Shown here in pieces: positions 6,988-11,677 of a DNA stretch of 11,677 bases. Each line of letters opens with the position of its first letter. Position 1 is the first letter of the stretch. Both the position numbers and the translations under genes were made by a program. The notes beneath the pieces are model-generated. The model had not been told where the DNA came from and did no database searches. It was given only the letters and a program-made list of their open reading frames with translations. This DNA comes from an uncultured Bacilli bacterium. Its GTDB lineage: Bacteria; Bacillota_I; Bacilli_A; RF39; UBA660. The stretch spans positions 1 through 11,677 of the forward strand of contig CALVUW010000023.1 of NCBI GenBank assembly GCA_944363695.1, written 5' to 3'.

Positions 6988-7197
6988 ATGGGAAAAGGTA
7001 CATATTACGCAGCCAGAGCAGCTGGTCGTGCGGCGGTTAGAGAAAGAACAAGAGCGAGGCAAGCCAAAGAAAGAGCCCAACGAAAAAATCCAGAGGCTGT
7101 TAACAATACAAATAAAACGAATCAAGAATTAGGATTAGGTGGAGTTATCCTCGCTATTATTGTGACCCTTATTTTAATGTTAACAATTTTTTCATAA
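6988..7197 (+). CDS. Small Arg-rich protein with C-terminal membrane anchor, 69 aa
   Basis: I do not recognise a named family. The start is firm: AAAAGGAG lies nine to ten bases before the ATG, behind a good promoter. Residues 1-33 are a strongly basic, Ala/Arg-rich stretch with eight arginines and three lysines (for example GRAAVRERTRARQAKERAQR), probably a helix. A polar Asn-rich linker at about 34-46 follows, then one hydrophobic span at about 49-68 (GLGGVILAIIVTLILMLTIF) that ends the protein. This is a tail-anchored layout with the basic helix in the cytoplasm, where it could contact acidic lipid, nucleic acid or a partner; that is inference. It is a single-gene unit between mutM and pyk, with its own promoter and terminator. 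It has no cysteine. Confidence 0.83.
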   Translation: MGKGTYYAARAAGRAAVRERTRARQAKERAQRKNPEAVNNTNKTNQELGLGGVILAIIVTLILMLTIFS

Positions 7198-7246
7198 TAT
7201 AAAGACTAAATACGTATTTTATTGGCATTAACGCTATACCAAATAT

Positions 7247-7293
7247 GTAATATGAGTTCTCTTTAGTTGAGTAAGGAGAACTCATATTGTTTT
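7247..7293 (+). terminator. Terminator after the 69-aa gene
   Basis: AATATGAGTTCTC (7249-7261) pairs perfectly with GAGAACTCATATT (7276-7288), with a 14-base loop that can be tightened by further T-A pairs. GTTTTATTA follows. The T-run is short, but the 13-bp stem is long. It separates this gene from the pyk promoter. Confidence 0.75.
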
Positions 7294-7330
7294 ATTACAT
7301 TAAAATATTGCTATTAAATACAAGTTTTGC

Positions 7331-7359
7331 TTGGCAAAAGCATCTAAATGTAGTATAAT
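7331..7359 (+). promoter_or_regulatory. pyk promoter
   Basis: TTGGCA (7331-7336) and a perfect TATAAT (7354-7359) are 17 bases apart. The predicted leader to the GTG at 7391 is about 25 bases and contains AGAGGAG. No extended -10 or riboswitch-like structure is seen between promoter and start. Confidence 0.82.
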
Positions 7360-7390
7360 GATTACTGTTCGAAAAAGAGGAGTGATAGAA

Positions 7391-8797
7391 GTGAAAAAGA
7401 CAAAAATTATTTGTAGTATTGGTCCATCTAGCTGTGAGCCAGATGTTATGGAACAATTAGTAAAAAATGGGATGAATGTAGCTAGAATTAACTTTTCACA
7501 TGCTACAAAAGAAGAAAAAGAAGGCGTTGTAGCGGCTGTCAAAGAAGTTCGTAAACGTACCGGCAAGAATGTTGCCATCCTATATGATACAAAAGGCCCA
7601 GAATTTAGAACCGGTATGATGCAAGAAGGTGGCGTTAAACTAGAAGAGGGAAAACTTATTCGTATTGTCAAAGATGATATTATCGGAACCGAGGAAGCCT
7701 TTACTGTTAATTATCCACTTGCTCTTAATTCTATTAATGTGGATGATACTGTTTTATTAGAAAATGGTTTAATGGAGTTAAAAGTTGTATCTAAAGAAGA
7801 AGACGGCGTTACTTGTCATATTATGAATGGTGGTGTGTTAGGTAATAAGAAAAGCATGAACGTGCCAGGTGTATTACTAGATATGCCATTTATTAGTGAT
7901 ACAGATCGTGAGGATATAATTTATGCTTGTCAACATGAAGCTGACTTTTTAGCTTTATCCTTTGTATCTAGCAAAGAAGATGTTTTAGAAGCTCGTGAAA
8001 TTTTAAAACAAGAAAATAGAGAAGATTTAAAAATTATCTCTAAAATAGAAAGTGCAAAAGGTATTGAAAACTTAGATGAAATCATTTCAGTATCAGATGG
8101 TATTATGGTGGCACGTGGTGATTTAGGAGTAGAAATACCAATGGAAGAATTACCTGCTTATCAAAGTATCATGATTAAAAAATGTCGTGAAAGAGAAAAG
8201 TTCTGTATTGTTGCAACAGAAATGTTGGCATCTATGTATACATCTAGTAGACCTACAAGAGCAGAAGTATCAGATATTTATAACGCCGTATTAAATGGTA
8301 CAGATGCAGTTATGTTAAGTGGTGAGACTACTATTGGAAAATATCCAGTAGAAGCAGTTAGTTATATGGCTAATATTTGTGAGAGCGCAGAAGCTCATTA
8401 TGATTATGATAAACGTTTTAATTTTAAAGAAGAAGTAGATGTAACTGAAACGATTGCAGCTGCTGTTGTAAAAGCCTCTGAAGTCTTAGATTGTAAGTTA
8501 GTAGTAGTTGCTACTATGTCAGGAAAAACTGCTAAAAAGATTAGTAATTTAAAGCCAAAAGCTATTACTTTAACTCTATGTACAAGTGAAGAAGTAGCAC
8601 GTAGTTTAGTTTTAAATTGGGGTGTTTATCCAATTGTTGTACCAGTTTATGATTCTACTGATCAACTAGTAAAAGCCTCTTTAGAAAAAGCAAAGGAATT
8701 TATTCATCTTGAACACGGTGATAAAGTTATTATTACCGGCGGTTTCTTAACTGGTGCTGGAACTTCTACAAACTTTATGAAAATTGAAGAACTATAA
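7391..8797 (+). CDS. pyk: Pyruvate kinase
   Basis: The last ATP-yielding step of glycolysis: phosphoenolpyruvate plus ADP gives pyruvate plus ATP. The start is the GTG at 7391, where translation gives KKTKIICSIGPSS, the family N-terminus, about eight bases after AGAGGAG. Residues seen are R32, N34 and S36 in ARINFSH, D66 in YDTKGPEFRTG with E71 (the glutamate of K+-dependent enzymes), catalytic K218 and metal ligand E220 in SKIES, and D244 in ARGDLG. T276 lies in VATEML, where the usual Gln is Glu. The signature RPTRAEVSDIYNAVLNGTDA and MLSGETTIGKYPVEAV follow, then the regulatory C-domain. The length of 468 is the short form, without the extra PEP-utiliser domain of Bacillus Pyk. It is a single-gene unit with its own promoter and strong terminator. 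Confidence 0.98.
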   Translation: MKKTKIICSIGPSSCEPDVMEQLVKNGMNVARINFSHATKEEKEGVVAAVKEVRKRTGKNVAILYDTKGPEFRTGMMQEGGVKLEEGKLIRIVKDDIIGTEEAFTVNYPLALNSINVDDTVLLENGLMELKVVSKEEDGVTCHIMNGGVLGNKKSMNVPGVLLDMPFISDTDREDIIYACQHEADFLALSFVSSKEDVLEAREILKQENREDLKIISKIESAKGIENLDEIISVSDGIMVARGDLGVEIPMEELPAYQSIMIKKCREREKFCIVATEMLASMYTSSRPTRAEVSDIYNAVLNGTDAVMLSGETTIGKYPVEAVSYMANICESAEAHYDYDKRFNFKEEVDVTETIAAAVVKASEVLDCKLVVVATMSGKTAKKISNLKPKAITLTLCTSEEVARSLVLNWGVYPIVVPVYDSTDQLVKASLEKAKEFIHLEHGDKVIITGGFLTGAGTSTNFMKIEEL

Positions 8798-8825
8798 AAA
8801 GGTATGATATCTATACCTTTTTTTG
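8796..8825. terminator. Strong bidirectional terminator after pyk
   Basis: AAAAAGGTAT (8796-8805) pairs with ATACC plus T's (8813-8822) around a 7-base loop, followed by a run of seven T's. The A-run on the left gives the mirror T-run on the minus strand, so it could also stop transcripts reading out of gmk. Confidence 0.92.
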
Positions 8826-8902
8826 TTTATAATTATTATTTAGCATACTAAAAGGAATATGAAGTCGTAAAATCGCATTCTTTATAAAAGAAGTAAACTA
8901 CA

Positions 8903-8932
8903 TTATCAAAAGCAAATCAGCGATGTTATAAT
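8903..8932 (+). promoter_or_regulatory. Orphan extended -10 promoter-like sequence
   Basis: TGT precedes a perfect TATAAT at 8927-8932; TTATCA at 8903-8908 is a possible -35 with an 18-base spacer. No gene follows on this strand, and a transcript would run antisense into the 3' end of gmk. Nothing else is evident in the 140-base gap at 8826-8966. Confidence 0.4.
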
Positions 8933-8966
8933 AAAAAATTAAAAGTGAGTGAAATAAGATTTGTTT

Positions 8967-9659
8967 TTAATGCTCTATAGTTAGTTTACTATTATCAAAG
9001 TCTTTACTATCTTCTAATAATGTTTCATGGGTTAACTCTTCTTCAGAATTCAAATATACTTCTTCAATTCTATCAACACGACAACGTTCAGCTTCTAAAA
9101 TCGCATTTACTTTAGCAGCTGCGGTTTCAATAACGTCATTGACCACAACATAGTTATATTTACTAATCTCATTGATTTCTTCATAGGCCCTTTTAAAACG
9201 CTTATCAATCTTAGCTGCATCTTCTGTTTTTCTATTTTGCAATCTTCGTTTCAACTCTTGCAAAGAAGGTGGCATAATGAAAATAAAGATAGTTTCTGGT
9301 AATTGTTCTTTAATTTTTAACGCTCCCTGAATTTCTATTTCTAAGATAACGTCTTCTCCTTGATCTAGGTGTTGTTGAATATATTTTTTTGGTGTTCCAT
9401 AGTAGTTACCTGCATACTCTGCATATTCTAGGAATTGCTCTTTAGTGATATCTTTTTCAAACTCTTCTTTAGATAGAAAGTAGTAGTCTTTCCCGTTTTC
9501 TTCACCAGGTCTTGGTTGCCTGCTAGTACACGAAATGGAAATCCAACAATTTGGTCGAATTGTTAGTAGCTGTTTAATAACACTATTTTTACCACAACCA
9601 GATGGGCCAGATAAAACAATTAGTAGGCCTTGTTTTTTAGTTTTAAGCATTGATTTCAT
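8967..9659 (-). CDS. gmk: Guanylate kinase
   Basis: Gmk phosphorylates GMP (and dGMP) to the diphosphate, feeding GTP, dGTP and (p)ppGpp pools. The P-loop is LSGPSGCGKNSV at residues 16-27. The GMP site includes TSRQPRPGEENGKDYYF (45-61), EYAGNYYGTP (81-90) and ILEIEIQGA (105-113), where E109 stands for the Asp of some relatives. The lid region LKRRLQNRKTED and RFKRAYEEI follow, with YNYVVVND near 168-175. The start at 9659 is chosen because GGAGG lies six bases before it; a second ATG at codon 4 is less well placed. At 230 residues it is about 25 longer than usual because of an acidic C-terminal tail from about residue 196. The gene overlaps the end of tmcAL by 17 bases, and its ribosome site lies inside tmcAL, so the pair is cotranscribed and probably coupled. 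No rpoZ follows, unlike many Firmicutes. Confidence 0.96.
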   Translation of the reverse strand: MKSMLKTKKQGLLIVLSGPSGCGKNSVIKQLLTIRPNCWISISCTSRQPRPGEENGKDYYFLSKEEFEKDITKEQFLEYAEYAGNYYGTPKKYIQQHLDQGEDVILEIEIQGALKIKEQLPETIFIFIMPPSLQELKRRLQNRKTEDAAKIDKRFKRAYEEINEISKYNYVVVNDVIETAAAKVNAILEAERCRVDRIEEVYLNSEEELTHETLLEDSKDFDNSKLTIEH

Positions 9660-10818
9660 ATAAATCCTCCTTTTTTATCGGTGATGTTTGTGTCTCCTGT
9701 TTAATTAGTTGTAATTGTTGATCAGTAGGAAAAGCTAGAGCGTATATATTAGTAACCTGTTGTTCAAAAGCTAACATTGGATCTTTATCTCGTTTAAACT
9801 TGCTAATAATAGGAACTTCTATTTCTTTTTTAATTTTATTTAAATATTGCTGTCCATTCTTACTGAATCCTAATAACCGAATATAAGTGATCATCTTAGC
9901 ATTTTCAGCCATATTTTTAGTATAACCACACAGAATATAAAGTAACATTCTGGCTATACGATTATAGGTTAGATTTCTAGATTTTACACAATGGATTAGT
10001 TGATCAAAATTTTGACACTGATTAATATGTTGCTTCAACTTTTGTGCCATCCCTTTGTCTACCAATGCATACTGGTCTAGTTGATGATCACATAAAATTT
10101 TATATTTGCAATAACAAAAATAATCATCTATTGTTACGATTTTCTTTGGCAAATACGGATACACAAAAGCTGGTACTTGTTCTTCAATGGCTTTTTTTTG
10201 TTGCAACCGATTACGAATGGTAGTTGCACTAGTGATTGTTTGCGTAGAATCTTGTTCATGGTAGTTAGTAGTCCGTTTAATACTATAGGGACGTATTGAA
10301 TAGTGATGTCGTTTAATTGCTTTGATATAACTAATTCCCAACAAATCATTTGGTAAATGATAAGTATGACCGGTAATTTCTGTTAATGCTTGCGATAAAG
10401 CGGTTGGATAGTTATATCCCATTCTAAGATACACTTGTACCAAAGAAGAAAAAGTCGGATCTTGTAATTGTATATCAACTAATTTTTCCATTCCTTCTAT
10501 ATCATTTGACTCACTACCAAAGACTACAGCTTCTGCTTGTAAATAGTTTAAAATAGCCATAGCTCCTTCAGCGAAAATATCAGCACTACCCGTTGCAAAA
10601 GGAAAGGGTAATTCCACCACCATATCAGCTCCTGCTTCTAAGGCTATTTTTGTTTTAGTCCATTTATCTAAGATGGAAACATCTCCTCGCTGGGTAAAAG
10701 ATCCCCCTAGTACTAAAATAATAACAGTCTCTGGAAACATTTCTTTTACTTTTTGTAAATGATATAAATGACCATTGTGAAAAGGATTGTATTCTGCAAC
10801 AATACCTACACTTTGCAT
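9643..10818 (-). CDS. tmcAL: tRNA(Met) cytidine acetate ligase TmcAL (YlbM family)
   Basis: TmcAL uses ATP and acetate to acetylate the wobble C34 of elongator tRNA(Met), giving ac4C34, which guards against misreading. The nucleotidyltransferase-like N-terminus is MQSVGIVAEYNPFHNGH with the HxGH motif at residues 14-17. It is followed by LGGSFTQRGDVSILDKWTK, ALEAGADMVVELPFPFATGSAD and NDLLGISYIKAI, all typical of the family. The length of 391 is standard. The start at 10818 was chosen because AAAGGAG lies eight bases before it and the protein then begins as relatives do. An in-frame ATG at 10836 precedes the ribosome site and was dropped. It is the first gene of a two-gene unit with gmk, under a promoter divergent from xerD. 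With tcdA, it is the second tRNA-anticodon modification gene in the window. Confidence 0.95.
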   Translation of the reverse strand: MQSVGIVAEYNPFHNGHLYHLQKVKEMFPETVIILVLGGSFTQRGDVSILDKWTKTKIALEAGADMVVELPFPFATGSADIFAEGAMAILNYLQAEAVVFGSESNDIEGMEKLVDIQLQDPTFSSLVQVYLRMGYNYPTALSQALTEITGHTYHLPNDLLGISYIKAIKRHHYSIRPYSIKRTTNYHEQDSTQTITSATTIRNRLQQKKAIEEQVPAFVYPYLPKKIVTIDDYFCYCKYKILCDHQLDQYALVDKGMAQKLKQHINQCQNFDQLIHCVKSRNLTYNRIARMLLYILCGYTKNMAENAKMITYIRLLGFSKNGQQYLNKIKKEIEVPIISKFKRDKDPMLAFEQQVTNIYALAFPTDQQLQLIKQETQTSPIKKEDLYEINA

Positions 10819-10853
10819 AAACATTTCTCCTTTCATTAAAAAGAATTATAGTC

Positions 10854-10881
10854 ATTATAGCACAATTGTTTGCTTTTACAA
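10854..10881 (-). promoter_or_regulatory. tmcAL-gmk promoter
   Basis: On the minus strand, TTGTAA (10881-10876) and a perfect TATAAT (10859-10854) are 16 bases apart, with TGC forming an extended -10. A second TATAAT copy lies at 10850-10845 but has no useful -35. The -35 overlaps that of the divergent xerD promoter. Confidence 0.72.
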
Positions 10882-10903
10882 AGTAGTTTGTTAGGTATAT
10901 AAT
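10875..10903 (+). promoter_or_regulatory. xerD promoter
   Basis: TTTACA (10875-10880) and a perfect TATAAT (10898-10903) are 17 bases apart. The predicted start near 10910 leaves a leader of only about 13 bases, which contains the ribosome site AGGGAG (10909-10914). Confidence 0.78.
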
Positions 10904-10922
10904 ATAGTAGGGAGTTGATTAC

Positions 10923-11677
10923 ATGCAATTACAACTAGCCAAAAGTAATTTTATAAATTATTGTGAATATGAAAAAGGTTTATCTCTTAATACAAGAAAA
11001 TCCTATTTGTATGAATTGAATGATTATTTGCAATTTTTAGAAAAAGAATACGGCATCACGAATACATCTAGCATAAAGAAAGAGCATATAGAAGCCTATT
11101 TGAAAGATTGTTATCAACGCTTAGAAACCAGTAAAACGGTGGCTCATAAATTAACAACCGTTCGTAATTTTCATCAATATTTAGAAAAAGAAGAACAAGC
11201 AACGCAAAATCCGACAGTTTTCATTGATCGGCCAAAAACAACAAAAAGTTTGCCTAAGTGTTTAAGTATAGAAGAAGTTGATAAACTATTAGATATTCCG
11301 TTGAATACGCCATTTGACTATCGAAATAAAGCTATGTTAGAATTGATGTATGGAAGTGGTTTAAGAGTATCAGAATTAATAAACTTAACCGTCTATGATC
11401 TAGATTTTAATAATGCGACAATTATTATTAAAGGTAAAGGCAATAAGGAAAGACTGGTTCCTTTAGGAGAGGTTGCCATTTATTATTTAGAACAATATTT
11501 GACGCAAAGACCAGCATTAATGAAGAAAAAACGCTGTGATGCTTTATTTCTAAACGCTAGGGGAACAGCTATTTCTCGACAAGGTTTTTTCAAAAATTTA
11601 AAAGCTATATTACGTAGTAAAGGATTAAATAAGGAGCTTACACCACATATGCTGAGGCATTCCTTTGCAACACATTT
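10923..11677 (+). CDS. xerD: Tyrosine recombinase XerD (3' end off-window)
   Basis: XerD with XerC resolves chromosome dimers at dif. The ATG at 10923 follows AGGGAG by eight bases; 251 residues are visible before the window ends. The N-terminal SAM-like core-binding domain covers about residues 1-105, with YEKGLSLNTRKSYLYEL and VAHKLTTVRNFHQYLEKE. The catalytic domain follows from SLPKCLSIEEVDKLL. Four active-site residues are seen: R148 in YGSGLRVSEL, K172 in IKGKGNKERLVPLG, and H242 and R245 in TPHMLRHSF. The R148/K172 spacing equals that of E. coli XerD. The second His and the nucleophilic Tyr lie beyond the edge, so an intact C-terminus cannot be confirmed. No phage or integron context is present, so a housekeeping Xer is more likely than a mobile-element integrase; XerC or XerS is possible but less so. 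Confidence 0.92.
   Translation, partial: MQLQLAKSNFINYCEYEKGLSLNTRKSYLYELNDYLQFLEKEYGITNTSSIKKEHIEAYLKDCYQRLETSKTVAHKLTTVRNFHQYLEKEEQATQNPTVFIDRPKTTKSLPKCLSIEEVDKLLDIPLNTPFDYRNKAMLELMYGSGLRVSELINLTVYDLDFNNATIIIKGKGNKERLVPLGEVAIYYLEQYLTQRPALMKKKRCDALFLNARGTAISRQGFFKNLKAILRSKGLNKELTPHMLRHSFATH

Noticed and set aside
7208..7219. Perfect palindrome AAATACGTATTT after the 69-aa gene
   Set aside because: Twelve bases, mostly A/T, outside any promoter; likely chance.
7358..7371. GTTCG half-site just after the pyk -10, as a possible LexA box
   Set aside because: Only the right half matches; the left half (ATGAT) does not, and pyk is not an expected SOS gene.
7331..7390. A longer pyruvate kinase starting at TTG 7331
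   Set aside because: The TTG is the -35 box of the pyk promoter, and the GTG at 7391 gives the family N-terminus with a ribosome site.
7300..7671. Minus-strand frame of 123 codons over the start of pyk
   Set aside because: It lies opposite strongly conserved pyruvate kinase sequence and has no promoter or ribosome site of its own.
10134..10349. Minus-strand frame of 71 codons inside tmcAL
   Set aside because: It is an alternative frame of a gene whose product is clearly recognised; the translation has no motif or start signal.

Overview
The window is a compact, AT-rich stretch of bacterial chromosome. It points to a low-GC Bacillota, most plausibly an Erysipelotrichia-type gut Firmicute. 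The reasons are strong AGGAGG-type ribosome sites, a LexA of Bacillus type and length, a PolA with a degenerate proofreading domain as in Bacillus, and the presence of tmcAL. The class assignment is inference. Eleven genes are supported, two of them cut by the window edges. There is no tRNA, rRNA, CRISPR array or insertion sequence.

Bases 1-877 hold the 3' part of an alanine/serine racemase of the VanT-like type. Its reading frame is broken by an in-frame TAG at 53-55. A promoter at 900-928 then drives a two-gene unit: an unrecognised 267-residue protein and tcdA (tRNA ct6A cyclase), joined by a TAATG overlap. A bidirectional hairpin at about 2433-2468 ends tcdA and the convergent lexA.

Bases 2466-6900 form a DNA-damage block. 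lexA runs leftward. Divergent from it lies a gene for a 55-residue single-pass membrane protein, whose promoter has a LexA-box-like sequence between the -35 and -10. polA and mutM follow in the same direction with no terminator between. The position and control of the small protein match the SOS-induced division inhibitors YneA (Bacillus) and SosA (Staphylococcus), but it is shorter and has no LysM domain. It is the best candidate here for something undescribed.

Bases 6900-8825 hold a 69-residue Arg-rich membrane protein with its own promoter and terminator, then pyk (pyruvate kinase) with its own promoter and a strong bidirectional terminator. The gap at 8826-8966 contains only an orphan promoter-like sequence. 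Bases 8967-10818 carry tmcAL and gmk on the minus strand, overlapping by 17 bases. At 10819-10922 two divergent promoters with overlapping -35 boxes serve tmcAL and a rightward xerD-type recombinase gene, which runs off the end of the window.

TAA is the usual stop codon, TAG ends tcdA and polA, and TGA ends none of the genes.
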